From: Clostridium_AI sp964409685 | GTDB lineage: Bacteria; Bacillota; Clostridia; Lachnospirales; Lachnospiraceae | Assembly: GCA_964409685.1 (NCBI GenBank) | Contig: CAYPEJ010000007.1 | Span: forward strand, 62,001-126,000 | Reading direction: 5' to 3' | Length of the DNA stretch: 64,000 bases | The notes under the pieces: model-generated | The model's database searches: none | Told to the model about the DNA's origin: nothing | Seen by the model: only the letters and a program-made list of their open reading frames with translations | Shown: positions 8,812 to 18,900 of the stretch, one piece after another | Numbering within the stretch: the first letter of the stretch is position 1 | Layout: every line of letters starts with the position of its first letter | Program-made: the position numbers and the translations under genes

Positions 8812-9531
8812 ATGCATATTAAAGGACTACAAAAACTTACCTTACTGGATTACAAAGGATACCTTGCTGCAACTATTTTTACAGGTGGATGTAACTTTAC
8901 CTGCCCATTTTGTCATAATCGGGATTTAGTTTTGTACCCCAATACCATCGAAACAATTCCAGAAAAAACAGTTTTAGAGTTTTTGGAAAGTCGTATTGGA
9001 AGATTAGAGGCTGTTTGTATCACTGGTGGTGAGCCAACTTTGCAAAAGGAACTTCCGAATTTTCTTGAAAAAGTAAAACACCTTGGCTATAAAATAAAAT
9101 TAGATACCAATGGTACCTCTCCTAAAACAATAGAATATCTCGTTCAGAATCATCTCATTGACTATATTGCAATGGATGTTAAAAATTCCAAACATAAATA
9201 CGCTGAAACTACTGGTTTCTCACATGGGATAAATAGTAGCTTTAAAAATGAAGATTTTATTTACAAAGTAGAACAATCCATCCAATATATTTTACACTGT
9301 GGATGTAAATATGAATTTCGAACAACGCTTGCAAAGGAACTTCATACGGAAGAAGATATTCATTCTATATGTAAATGGATTAAAGGGGCAGAATCCTATT
9401 ATCTGCAACCATATCGTAACACAACTGAAGTAATTCACCCTATTTATTCAAGACATTCTGATGAAGAATTACTACATTTTCAAAAAATTGCACAACAGTA
9501 TGTAAAAAATTGTGACATTATCGGTACATAA
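8812..9531 (+). CDS. Anaerobic ribonucleotide reductase activating protein, NrdG2 type (radical SAM)
   Basis: 239-residue radical SAM enzyme. The cluster motif is CNFTCPFCH (CxxxCxxC), followed by the GGE motif ITGGEPTLQ. The N terminus (GLQKLTLLDYKGYLAATIFTGGC) fits the NrdG2/PflA-like activases, which use SAM cleavage to install a glycyl radical on a partner such as class III ribonucleotide reductase. The start at 8812 follows a GAGGTG site; an ATG 12 codons upstream has none. No glycyl-radical partner gene is in the window, so the substrate is inferred from family only. Confidence 0.82.
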   Translation: MHIKGLQKLTLLDYKGYLAATIFTGGCNFTCPFCHNRDLVLYPNTIETIPEKTVLEFLESRIGRLEAVCITGGEPTLQKELPNFLEKVKHLGYKIKLDTNGTSPKTIEYLVQNHLIDYIAMDVKNSKHKYAETTGFSHGINSSFKNEDFIYKVEQSIQYILHCGCKYEFRTTLAKELHTEEDIHSICKWIKGAESYYLQPYRNTTEVIHPIYSRHSDEELLHFQKIAQQYVKNCDIIGT

Positions 9532-9553
9532 ATCGGTCGTTATTGGAGGTAAC

Positions 9554-10108
9554 ATGTTTACAGAATATTGCACAAAACGTTTAATTTTAAAAGTATTAAA
9601 GCCTGATTGGGCAGGAGAAGTATTAGACTTTTACATTCGAAATCAAGAATATTTTGAGCCATGGGAGGCAGATCGCACAACTGGTTTTTATACACCTGAG
9701 TATCAGGCAAAGATGCTTTATTATGATTATCTTGCATTTGAAAAAGGCCGTTCCATTCGCTATTGGATTTTCTTAAAAGACTATCCCCATATGCCAATTG
9801 GTACGGTTAGTTTTCACAATATTATTCATGGGATATTCCAAAGCTGTGCGCTTGGTTATAAGATGGATCATGAATACACCATGCAAGGTTACTGTTTAGA
9901 AGCAGTTCAAAGTGCTTGCATGATTATGTTTACCGATTATAATCTCCACAGAATTGAAGCTCTGATTCATACAGATAATATTCCTTCTATGAACTTCATT
10001 GAAAAAGCTGGATTTCAAAAAGAAGGGGTTCGAGTATCCTATGCCAAACTCAATGGTGTCTGGAAAGATCATGCCTGTTACTCGTTGATTAACCCCTATC
10101 TTGATTAA
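9554..10108 (+). CDS. GNAT family N-acetyltransferase, RimJ/RimL type
   Basis: 184 residues with the RimJ/RimL-like GNAT pattern: an N-terminal TKRLILKVL strand, an acetyl-CoA-binding region around residues 95-115 (CALGYKMDHEYTMQGYCLEAV) and the C-terminal NIPSMNFIEKAGFQKEG motif. Members acetylate protein N termini or small amines. The start is at 9554 after a GGAGG site; it begins 22 bases after the radical SAM gene stop, so the two are probably cotranscribed. The substrate is not predictable. Confidence 0.8.
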   Translation: MFTEYCTKRLILKVLKPDWAGEVLDFYIRNQEYFEPWEADRTTGFYTPEYQAKMLYYDYLAFEKGRSIRYWIFLKDYPHMPIGTVSFHNIIHGIFQSCALGYKMDHEYTMQGYCLEAVQSACMIMFTDYNLHRIEALIHTDNIPSMNFIEKAGFQKEGVRVSYAKLNGVWKDHACYSLINPYLD

Positions 10109-10133
10109 TTCATAAATGATGTTTTGTAATTCC

Positions 10134-11441
10134 TTACAATACAATTTGTTGAATCCAATAACCAAAGTTATTCTGCCTGTTATTATCACCCTGTATTGAC
10201 AAAAAGCGATGAAATCCAAACATTCCAGCCATTGTCTGCTCTGTACTTTGCAATAGACCTGGTACACCGATTACATACTGAGGACTTTCATTGATTTGTA
10301 GTACTCCAAAGAGTAAATGGCGATAATTATAATATCCGTGAAGTAAGAAACTATTATTGGCTAAAATCCATGTTTCTACCGGAAGCATACCAATGTCTTT
10401 TGGTTCAATTCTTACCCAATTTTCCAATGAACTATTTGGAAATGGTTTTACTGCTGGAAAGCTTCTCAATACATTTCTTACACACTCTGGATAGTTCTCA
10501 CTACAGCAACATGGATTCGTCATACTGCTTGCCTCTAGTACAATGTTTTCTGATTCTTCATCTTCCACATCTTCTACTTCTGCGCCTTCTAAGTATTCTT
10601 GTGAATCGGCATATTCTGTAGCTGCAACTTCTTGTGCTTGCTCCTCTTCATATGAGAATTCTTCTGCCTGTTCTTCCATTTGCGTATCCATTTTTTCTTC
10701 CATAGCTTGCACCTCTTGCGATGTATACTCCTCTTCTGGACTCTCCGTAGTTGTTTCTTCTTGTTTGACTTCCGATTTTTCTTGAAACGTTTGGTATACG
10801 GCATTGGCAACCTTTTCTACCACTTCATTGATTACAATCGTATCCTCTGGCACACTTTGTTCTTCCAAAACTTCAGCCGCTAACAGCTTTTCTTGATTTT
10901 CTGGTTCTTGAATTTGACTTGCCAATTCATCTTGCATTATCATGTCCGTTATATTTGCTGGTTCCACAACAATATCCTCTACGAGCTGCTCCTCTTTTGC
11001 ACTGGTCATTTCTTTTTGATCAAGGTCGCTGTGCTCATTTAATTTATTCATATTATATTCAAAGAAATTTTCTATGCGAATCTCTTGGTCATCCCACTGA
11101 GAACCATAAAATTTATCTTCATTTAGAAATACAATGACTCCACTAATATCGTCTAACTTATAACCCGAACTCATAAGAGACATGGTATTGGTCTCAGTTT
11201 TAAAGTCACCTACTCCATTTTTTACGTACATATCTCCCATATGAATTCCCTCTAACTGAGAGCCCTCTCGGTGAAATAAATATACTTTTAATGGTTCTTG
11301 CGATGACACATTTGCTGTAATATGTATGGTTACCTTGCATTGTCCATTTCTTGACTCGACGCGGCTAAATCCAACATTTTTTCTTCGAATTCCTGATTCG
11401 TAACTGTATATATAGGAAACTAATCTTTTATAATCCGCCAT
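10134..11441 (-). CDS. DUF6128-like hypothetical protein with acidic linker
   Basis: 435 residues, function unknown. The N-terminal 140 residues form a predicted beta-rich domain (VTIHITANVSSQEPLKVYLFHREGS region). Residues 140-310 are a low-complexity acidic stretch rich in Glu, Gln, Ser and Val. A C-terminal domain of about 120 residues starts with a Cys cluster (NPCCCSENYPECV) and contains a Trp/Tyr-rich core (NSFLLHGYYNYRHLLFG). This arrangement looks typical of a Lachnospiraceae-restricted family I take to be DUF6128. The start 11441 follows an AAAGGAG site. No signal peptide. It is convergent with the GNAT gene. Confidence 0.6.
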   Translation of the reverse strand: MADYKRLVSYIYSYESGIRRKNVGFSRVESRNGQCKVTIHITANVSSQEPLKVYLFHREGSQLEGIHMGDMYVKNGVGDFKTETNTMSLMSSGYKLDDISGVIVFLNEDKFYGSQWDDQEIRIENFFEYNMNKLNEHSDLDQKEMTSAKEEQLVEDIVVEPANITDMIMQDELASQIQEPENQEKLLAAEVLEEQSVPEDTIVINEVVEKVANAVYQTFQEKSEVKQEETTTESPEEEYTSQEVQAMEEKMDTQMEEQAEEFSYEEEQAQEVAATEYADSQEYLEGAEVEDVEDEESENIVLEASSMTNPCCCSENYPECVRNVLRSFPAVKPFPNSSLENWVRIEPKDIGMLPVETWILANNSFLLHGYYNYRHLLFGVLQINESPQYVIGVPGLLQSTEQTMAGMFGFHRFLSIQGDNNRQNNFGYWIQQIVL

Positions 11442-11653
11442 ATCGTCAACTCCTTTAAAAATATGCTTCAACTATATATATTCGCTCGTTTACCATAATA
11501 TACCTAATGACAAAAGTTTTATTTATTGGTTTAATATAGTGTGATACTTTTATCTGTTAGTGAATGACTGATAAATCAAAAGGGGACTATAAAGCATAGA
11601 TAGGTGCGAAAATTTCACATTCAAAATTATTATATTGTTGGAGGAAAAAAGAG

Positions 11654-12412
11654 ATGAAAAAATTCAAAAAATTGTTGTCGATGACATTAGTTTTTTCAAT
11701 GATGACAGCACTAGTAACAGGTTGTGGTAATTCCTCTTCTCAGGGCTCAAAATATTTAATCGCTACAGATACGACATTTGCACCGTTTGAATATGAAGAC
11801 AATGGTAAAATGGTTGGTATTGATATGGATATTTTAGCTGCAATCGCTGAAGATCAAGGCTTCGAATACGAAGTAAAAGCTCAAGGTTTTAATGCTGCAA
11901 TTACTTCTTTAGAATCCAAACAAGTTGACGCCGTTATCGCTGGTATGAGTATAACAGACGCAAGAACTGAAAAATATGACTTTTCCAATGCATATTATGA
12001 AGCTGGTGTTACTATGGCCGTAAAAGATACAACAACAGATGTTACAAGTTATGAAGATTTAGCTGGACAAACAGTTGCTGTAAAAATTGGTACACAAGGC
12101 GCTGATTTTGCTGAATCTATTCAAGACGAATATAATTTCACTGTGAAAACTTTTGAAGATTCATCTAGTATGTACGACGAAGTAATCGCTGGTGGTTCTA
12201 TTGCATGTTTTGAAGATTTTCCAGTTGTATCATTTGCAATTAAACAAGGTTTAGGCTTAACTGTTGTGGGAGAGCAAGAAAATACCTCTTCATACGGATT
12301 TGCTGTTTATAAAGGCGAAAATAGTGAACTATTACAAATGTTCAACACTGGCCTAGAAAATATTAAAGCAAATGGAACATACCAAGAAATCATTGATAAA
12401 TACACAGCATAA
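11654..12412 (+). CDS. Polar amino acid ABC transporter, substrate-binding lipoprotein
   Basis: 252 residues. A signal peptide with the lipobox LVTGC (Cys at about 24) anchors it to the outer membrane face. The mature part is a family 3 periplasmic-type binding protein (YLIATDTTFAPFEYEDNGKMVGIDMDI is split over two strands, then DAVIAGMSITDARTEKYDFS). It captures a polar amino acid for the permease and ATPase encoded directly behind it. GlnH/ArtP-type ligands (Gln, Arg, His, cystine) are possible; the sequence alone does not decide. Confidence 0.9.
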   Translation: MKKFKKLLSMTLVFSMMTALVTGCGNSSSQGSKYLIATDTTFAPFEYEDNGKMVGIDMDILAAIAEDQGFEYEVKAQGFNAAITSLESKQVDAVIAGMSITDARTEKYDFSNAYYEAGVTMAVKDTTTDVTSYEDLAGQTVAVKIGTQGADFAESIQDEYNFTVKTFEDSSSMYDEVIAGGSIACFEDFPVVSFAIKQGLGLTVVGEQENTSSYGFAVYKGENSELLQMFNTGLENIKANGTYQEIIDKYTA

Positions 12413-12448
12413 TCAATTGCTGCCAAATATGAATTAAGGAATGATTTG

Positions 12449-13105
12449 ATGAAATTATTTGATTTGCTAGCTGAATATGGCGGTGCCCTGCTTAGTGGCT
12501 TAGGCATTACCTTACAGCTTACAATTATCGGTATCCTCTTTGCAAGCATTATCGGTGTACTTTGTGCATTGGTAAATGTTTCAAAGAACAAATACCTAAA
12601 AGTAATAACAAGTATTTATATAAATATTATTCGTGGTACTCCGTTCCTTGTACAGGCATATATCATTTACTTTGGTTTGCCTATGGCATTGGGTATTCGA
12701 ATGAGCGAAACAACTGCTGGTATCATTGCAATCAGTTTAAATGCTGGTGCTTATATGGCAGAAATTATGCGTGGTGGTATTGAAGCTGTTGATAAAGGAC
12801 AAATGGAAGCTGCTCGAAGTCTCGGTCTTCCTTATCCTAAAGCAATGGTCAAAGTTATCCTACCACAAGCGATTCGCACTATGACACCATCCCTAATTAA
12901 CCAATTTATTATTACATTAAAAGATACATCCATCTTAAGTATTATTGGAATTCGAGAATTAACGATGGCTGGTAAATTAGTGATTGCTAAGAATTATGAA
13001 TCTATGGCAATGTGGACACTAGTTGCATTATACTATTTTGTTGTAATCTATGGCATTACTAAGATTTCTAGATATATTGAAAGGAAGACCGCGTATGGAA
13101 AATAA
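12449..13105 (+). CDS. Polar amino acid ABC transporter, permease
   Basis: 218-residue inner-membrane subunit of the HisM/GlnP type with five predicted membrane helices. The EAA loop that docks on the ATPase is seen (EAVDKGQMEAARSLGLPYPK). The ATG at 12449 is preferred over an adjacent in-frame TTG, because AAGGA lies 8 bases upstream. It is 36 bases behind the binding protein and overlaps the ATPase gene by 11 bases. Confidence 0.92.
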   Translation: MKLFDLLAEYGGALLSGLGITLQLTIIGILFASIIGVLCALVNVSKNKYLKVITSIYINIIRGTPFLVQAYIIYFGLPMALGIRMSETTAGIIAISLNAGAYMAEIMRGGIEAVDKGQMEAARSLGLPYPKAMVKVILPQAIRTMTPSLINQFIITLKDTSILSIIGIRELTMAGKLVIAKNYESMAMWTLVALYYFVVIYGITKISRYIERKTAYGK

Positions 13106-13826
13106 AGTACACGTTGAGAAACTAACAAAAAGTTACCACAGTCTTCAAGTATTGAAGGGAATCGATTTAGAAATAAAAGAAGGCGAAGTGGTCTGCCTAA
13201 TTGGACCATCTGGTTCTGGTAAAAGTACATTTTTAAGATGTCTGAACCGTTTAGAAAAGGTTACTTCTGGTACAATTATTGTAGATGGCATGAACTTGAG
13301 AGATAAGAAAAATGACATCAATAAAATTCGTGAAAATATCGGAATGGTATTCCAGCATTTTAACCTATTCCCTCACATGACTGTTAAGGACAATATCACC
13401 TTAGCACCTGTTCAGTTAAAGAAAATGACAAAGGACGAAGCCAATAAAAAAGCTATGGAATTACTTGCTCAGGTAGGGTTAGCCGAGAAAGCAGATTCTT
13501 ATCCATCACAATTATCTGGTGGTCAAAAACAAAGAGTTGCCATTGCGCGTGCTCTTGCCATGAATCCAGATATTATGTTATTTGACGAACCGACAAGTGC
13601 TCTCGACCCTGAGATGGTTGGAGAAGTATTAAATGTTATGAAACAGCTTGCTAATGATGGTATGACTATGGTTATCGTTACACACGAGATGGGATTTGCA
13701 AGAGAGGTTGCAAGCCGTGTTGTATTTATGGATGGCGGTTATATTGTGGAGGAAGGAACACCAGAAGAGGTTCTTGGAAATCCACAGAATGCAAGAACGC
13801 AAGACTTTTTAAATAAAGTTTTATAA
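13095..13826 (+). CDS. Polar amino acid ABC transporter, ATP-binding protein
   Basis: 243-residue GlnQ-type ATPase. Walker A is GPSGSGKST, the signature is LSGGQKQRVAIARAL, Walker B is IMLFDEPTSALDPE, and the switch His is in VTHEMGFA. The start at 13095 follows AAGGAAG; the longer upstream frame lies inside the permease gene. Last gene of the three-gene transporter operon, which ends in the hairpin at 13833-13873. Confidence 0.93.
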   Translation: MENKVHVEKLTKSYHSLQVLKGIDLEIKEGEVVCLIGPSGSGKSTFLRCLNRLEKVTSGTIIVDGMNLRDKKNDINKIRENIGMVFQHFNLFPHMTVKDNITLAPVQLKKMTKDEANKKAMELLAQVGLAEKADSYPSQLSGGQKQRVAIARALAMNPDIMLFDEPTSALDPEMVGEVLNVMKQLANDGMTMVIVTHEMGFAREVASRVVFMDGGYIVEEGTPEEVLGNPQNARTQDFLNKVL

Positions 13827-13832
13827 ATAACG

Positions 13833-13873
13833 AAAATAGAGTGCTAAAGTAAACACTTTGCACTCTATTTTTA
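13833..13873. terminator. Bidirectional terminator
   Basis: A 17-bp stem with one bulged T (13833-13850 with 13855-13871) and loop AAAC. It has A and T runs on both sides and separates the convergent ABC operon and the DUF4430 gene. Confidence 0.82.
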
Positions 13874-13878
13874 TATCA

Positions 13879-14346
13879 TTATTCTACCTTGAAAGAGTAT
13901 GATGCACCTTCCGTAATATCAGTAGAATCAACACCAGTTTGTGCATACTCGCCATCAATATAGAATGCCCAGTACTTTCCATCCTTAGCGTAATCCACTG
14001 TAATGCCATCTACTGTTTTTACATATAAACCATAATCTCCTGGATCTCCATCAATTAATTCTAATTCTAATAATGCATCACCAACAGTTGTTTTATCCGT
14101 GTGAATTTCATAGACTTTTTCGTTACCATCTGCATCCACTACTGAAAATGTAAAAGTTGTTTTTCCTGTCCCTAATACATTTCCTTCTTCTGTTGGATTA
14201 TTTGTGGTTTCTTGTGTCTGTTGAGTTGTTTCAACATTATTATTTTGTTTGTTGTCACTACAACCAGTTGTACATAATGTCATAGCCGCAATTAACATTA
14301 TACAAAGGAATAACGACAACGATTTTTTTAATCGTGTTTTTTGCAT
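13879..14346 (-). CDS. DUF4430 domain lipoprotein under cobalamin riboswitch control
   Basis: 155 residues. A signal peptide is followed by the lipobox LCTTGC; then a Thr/Asn/Gln-rich spacer (about 30-60), and a DUF4430 domain (about 70-155, with KTTVGDALLELELI and KYWAFYIDGEYAQTGVDS). DUF4430 matches the C-terminal domain of transcobalamin/intrinsic-factor-like proteins. It sits behind a cobalamin riboswitch, so a role as a surface cobalamin or corrinoid binder is likely, though binding itself is inferred. An AAGGAG site precedes the ATG. No transporter gene is next to it. Confidence 0.85.
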   Translation of the reverse strand: MQKTRLKKSLSLFLCIMLIAAMTLCTTGCSDNKQNNNVETTQQTQETTNNPTEEGNVLGTGKTTFTFSVVDADGNEKVYEIHTDKTTVGDALLELELIDGDPGDYGLYVKTVDGITVDYAKDGKYWAFYIDGEYAQTGVDSTDITEGASYSFKVE

Positions 14347-14414
14347 AATTATATTCTCCTTGTATGATTTATTTCCTCCTAATAGGCACTCGCTAGTTAT
14401 AATCAGAGGCTTTT

Positions 14415-14580
14415 ATTTGGAAAATATTCCGACTTAGTACATAAACTTATCAGTCTTCTCAAGATTTCTCTCAATGACTTGTCCCAATTTGCGACATTTG
14501 GTAAGATAAATATTTTAATGGGCACTTTACGGCGACGGGCTCGTATAGGATTTTCACCTATTTCCTTTCCAAACTACCAA
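14415..14580 (-). promoter_or_regulatory. Cobalamin riboswitch
   Basis: On the minus strand the conserved core is clear: GGAAATAGGTGAAAATCC, then ACGAGCCCGTCGCCGTAA (the B12 box region), and the closing 3' motif AAGTCGGAATATTTTCC. These match the cobalamin aptamer consensus, with AT-rich substitutions in the stems. It lies about 70 bases upstream of the DUF4430 lipoprotein. Binding of cobalamin would be expected to switch the gene off; whether at transcription or translation is not clear. Confidence 0.87.
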
Positions 14581-14609
14581 ATTGTATCATATAATTATTA
14601 TTTTCTCAA
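14581..14609 (-). promoter_or_regulatory. Promoter of the cobalamin riboswitch transcript
   Basis: TTGAGA (14604-14609) and TACAAT (14581-14586) with a 17-base spacer, ending just before the aptamer. Confidence 0.65.
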
Positions 14610-14795
14610 CTGATAATATTTAGTGTTGGACAAATAAAAAATGTGATATCTTCTATTATTATAAATAGTACTATGTCCCTATATCGAAAAATGTCGAATC
14701 ATGGTATCATAAAGACACCAATATAATAAATCACTTTCATTGCTTACTTGTTAAGTAATGATTCTAAGTATGTAATTATCTATTCTAAACATCAA

Positions 14796-14839
14796 TAAAA
14801 AGATGCTATACTAATGTATTCTACATGGTATAGCATCTT
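14796..14839 (-). terminator. Terminator after ksgA
   Basis: A 12-bp perfect stem (14800-14811 with 14828-14839) followed by T-rich sequence on the minus strand. Between this and the riboswitch promoter (14610-14795) the DNA is AT-rich with no gene seen. Confidence 0.75.
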
Positions 14840-14852
14840 GTCGTTTTATGGT

Positions 14853-15719
14853 TTAGTTGTCTGTAAGAATATCGGATAGTCTTGCAAAGTCTTCTAGGGT
14901 TAGGGCTTCTCCTCGAATCGTTGGTGAAAAACCTGCTTTTTCAATTGCATCTATGATTTGCTCTTTACTAAAGTGAAGTTCACTTGAATTATTTAAGCCG
15001 TTTTGTAATGTCTTACGTCTTTGGTTAAAGGACGCACGAATTAACTTAAACATTAACTTCTCGTCCTTTACTTGCACTGGTTTTTCAACGTGTTTTGTAA
15101 GCTGAATTACTGCAGAACCGACATTTGGTCTTGGCATAAAGCAGTTTGGTGGGACGTTTGCTACGATGTATGGATCGGCATAGTATTGAACTGCTAAGGA
15201 TAGGGCGCCGTATTCTTTTGTACCTGGACCTACTTGCATACGTTGGGCTACTTCTTTTTGTACCATGACTGTAATATTCTCGATTGGGGTACCATTTTCG
15301 AATAGTCCCATGATGATTGGAGTTGTGATGTAATATGGTAGGTTGGCTACTACTTTTACAGGCTTTCCATTATTGCGTTCCTGCACTAGTTTATTTAAAT
15401 CCAGTTTTAAAATATCTTGGTTAATTACTGTTACGTTATCGTATTCCGATAATGTGTCGTTCTCTAATATTGGAATTAAGTTTTTGTCAATTTCAACCGC
15501 TACTACTTCACGAGCTGCCTCACATAAATATTGTGTCATAGTTCCGATTCCAGGTCCGATTTCTACAATAAAATCGTCTTTTGTAATGTTTGCTGCACGG
15601 ATAATTTTTTCTAATACATGTGTGTCAATTAAGAAATTTTGTCCAAACTTCTTTTGAAAGTTAAATCCATATTTATTTAAGATTGCAATGGTGTTTTGCG
15701 GATTACCTAATGTCGCCAT
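14853..15719 (-). CDS. ksgA: 16S rRNA (adenine(1518)-N(6)/adenine(1519)-N(6))-dimethyltransferase
   Basis: Dimethylates A1518 and A1519 near the 3' end of 16S rRNA. 288 residues. Motifs are FGQNFLIDTHVLEKI at the N terminus, the SAM-binding EIGPGIGTMTQYL, and the catalytic NLPYYITTPI. In clostridia it usually follows tatD and rnmV; here an NRPS gene lies between tatD and ksgA, and no rnmV is present. Confidence 0.95.
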   Translation of the reverse strand: MATLGNPQNTIAILNKYGFNFQKKFGQNFLIDTHVLEKIIRAANITKDDFIVEIGPGIGTMTQYLCEAAREVVAVEIDKNLIPILENDTLSEYDNVTVINQDILKLDLNKLVQERNNGKPVKVVANLPYYITTPIIMGLFENGTPIENITVMVQKEVAQRMQVGPGTKEYGALSLAVQYYADPYIVANVPPNCFMPRPNVGSAVIQLTKHVEKPVQVKDEKLMFKLIRASFNQRRKTLQNGLNNSSELHFSKEQIIDAIEKAGFSPTIRGEALTLEDFARLSDILTDN

Positions 15720-15883
15720 TCTTTTACCTCTCTACTTTATTTTACTCTTTAGGCATTTACGAAACGCCATAAGCCGTATAAATACGAAATTCTTTGTTGT
15801 TAAAATAAAATATCCCCTCATAGTTATAGTATAATAAAGTTGACAAAAAACTATAAACAAAAACCTTGAAAGGAGATTCTTCT

Positions 15884-15922
15884 ATGATAACACATAACAG
15901 CTCACTTTGGCAGACTTTTTAA
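15884..15922 (+). CDS. Possible 12-residue micro-ORF
   Basis: ATG to TAA encodes MITHNSSLWQTF, preceded by a strong GAAAGGAGA site 8 bases upstream. TATAAT occurs at 15830-15835, but no good -35 is at the right distance. It runs towards the NRPS stop codon at 15960, with no terminator in between. The start site is the main evidence; the length is too short for any statistical support. It could be a leader or signalling peptide, or chance. Confidence 0.25.
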   Translation: MITHNSSLWQTF

Positions 15923-15959
15923 ACATTTTTATCAAAATTATCCTTTGTAAATAAAATAA

Positions 15960-18900
15960 TTAATATTTTACTTCATCCAAAAATGTTGTAAATGCTTTAC
16001 TTTCTATTTCTCTCGCTCGAATCAATAAATTAATTATTTCATCTAATATGCTACTTTCTTTTTCATAGTTATACTTAATAATAAGCATAACTACTTGATT
16101 CATATATTCCAATACAATTTGATTACTTTTTTCAAGTTTTTGATAATTTTCCCTTCTTAATATATCATTTTTACATAAGTAATCCAGCCGTTTTTGCATC
16201 ATTTTCTTATGATCCTGCATAATATAATATTCTCGTATATCCATGTTCTCGTCTGAATTTGTTCGACTATATTCTACATAATCAATTAACTCTTGATACA
16301 CATCCATTCCTACCGCAATCTCTGGCTTTTCAAAATCCTGAAACATATCCCAATATTCCGGAAGTTTGGATTGATAATAATTAAAAAGCGAATTTCTTAT
16401 ATTCTTTACATTAAAATTAAATTTTACATCTTCCTTATCCTTTAATTGATATAACAAAATCTGTCCTTTCATATAATTAAATATCCCTTTGTTATCTACC
16501 TCTTCATATGCTTTCTTAAATTCAGAAAATGTCACTTCTGCATTGGCATATCTCCCTGATTCATGGAATACAAAATCAGTACAATAAAATATTTCTTTTT
16601 TCTTGTGATATCCATAAATCAACATATCATGTGGTGTATGCTCCCAATGATACGCTTGACTTTCCTTTACATAGTAAAAATCAACTGTAATATTCACATA
16701 ATAATTTAAGTCAATTTGATTGCAAATAAAGTCCAATATGTCAATCTTTTGATGCTCTAAGGTTTCCACACTGATTCTTTGATGACGAATCCAAGGACAA
16801 TTTTCCGCTGGTCGAACGATATCAATCATTGGAAAATAGAAATCAGCATAATAATTCGTGCAAATCTTCTTATTACAGAAAATTTGAATATAATTGGAAT
16901 ATAACCATTCTTTTGTCTTATCTTCTGTTTCTAGTATCGAAAGCAAATGTGCATGAAAGGTAAGCGATGTAATACTTGGATATTTAATAGGTAATACATG
17001 CGCATCTTCTGGATATGTGGTAGGAAAACTTGCATCGTTCCTTACTTCATCTGATTCATTTATTTCATCCGATTCACTCACTTCTTTTACTACTACATCC
17101 GATACCTTTTCTCCTGTTAAAAATTCCGCTAACTTTTCAGCCGTTGTGTAGGTAAAGATATCTCGAAGTTGATATTCTGGAAAATGTTCTTTCATCTCCC
17201 CTTCTATTGCAATCGCAGAAAGTGAATGTCCACCTAAATCGAAGAAACTATCTATTACACTTACACGATTCATATGAAACAAATTTGCGAAAATTTTACA
17301 TATGATTTTTTCTGCATCATTTCTTGGTGCTATGTATTCTGTTTTAAATCTTGTACTTTCATCTGGTTTTGGTAATGCTTTACGATTGATTTTTCCACTT
17401 GAGGTTAATGGCAATTGTTCCATATGCACAAAGTAATTTGGTATCATATAGGAAATTAAATGCCTACCTAATTCAGAACGTAATATTCCTATATCTAATT
17501 CACTTTCTGATACATAATATGCACATAGTTCTTTATCTTGTCCCTCTCCAAAAGCAATCACTGCTGCATCTTTAATCTCTGGCAAGGATAATAACGTATT
17601 GGAAATTTCACCAAGTTCCACGCGATATCCACGAATTTTCACCTGATCATCGATTCTTCCCAAAAAATCAATAGTTCCATCTGGAAGCCAACGTGCTAAA
17701 TCTCCCGTTCGATACATTCGTGATTCCCCATAAGGATTCGTTGTAAACTTCTCATCTGTTAAATCTTGCTTATTCAAATATCCTCTAGCCAAACCCACTC
17801 CTGTAATACAAAGTTCACCTGGAACGCCAATGCCACATAGATTTTTTCCATTCATAATAAAAATGTTGATGTTATCAAGTGGCTTTCCAATCGTAAGCAC
17901 CTTCGTATCTTCTCGGATATAACAATAAGACGAGTTTACCGTCACTTCTGTAGGTCCGTAAGAATTGATTGCTTCCTTTCCCACTCTTACCCAATGTTTT
18001 AACACTTCTAAATTCGCTACTTCTCCACCTGCATCAATCAAACGAACTGTTGGCATACTCGATGGTTCCAATAAATTAATATAAGAAGGCGTTAACGGTA
18101 AAATCGTTACCTTAGTATCCTTTATATACTCCACCAACTTATCAGGCTCTCTTCGTATCTCTTCTGGTATCATACACACCGCACTTTGCGTTGGTAATAC
18201 AGAGAAAATATCACATACTGATTGATCAAAACAAAAACTTGCAAACTGTAAGATACGGTCTTCTGTTCTCATCTGATATGCCTGATTAAAGGACACAGAT
18301 AAATTCACAAGCCCCTTATGTTCAATAAGTACCCCTTTGGGTTGTCCAGTAGTTCCCGACGTGTAAATGACATATGCCAAATCATTTCCACCAATACAAG
18401 AAACTACATCTTCTATACTCTCTTCCTGCAATTCTGCATAAGACAAATCAAGCACCTCTGCCTTTTTCTCTGCACTCCTGTATTCCTCTAAAATGAATAA
18501 AGAATCATGATACGCTTCGTTTTCCTTATCACTATAATACGCAACAATCACCTTTGGATTACAATCCTCTAACATATAACATAATCTATCCTTCGGATAT
18601 GCAGGATCCATCGGTACATAGCACCCACCACTCTTTAGAATTCCATAGATAGCAATTAACATCTCAAGACTCTTTTCCGCTATTAAAACAACAAAGTCCC
18701 CTGTCTTGATTCCCATATGTTTCAAACGATTCGCCACCTGATTCGCTCTTTCATTCAACTCTTTGTATGTCAAAGAAGTATCTCGGTACACAACTGCCTT
18801 CGCTTCAGGATTCTTTTCTACTTGTTGCTCAAATAATGCTACTATCGTATCCACCGGAATCTCTTTTTCCAATTCTCCCGAAAATGTTTCGAGCAACTTT

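Noticed and set aside
13879..14346. Possible binding protein of the adjacent amino acid ABC operon
   Set aside because: Opposite strand, DUF4430 domain and its own cobalamin riboswitch separate it from that transporter.
15840..15845. TTGACA in front of the micro-ORF
   Set aside because: No -10 hexamer at 16-18 bases; by itself not a promoter.
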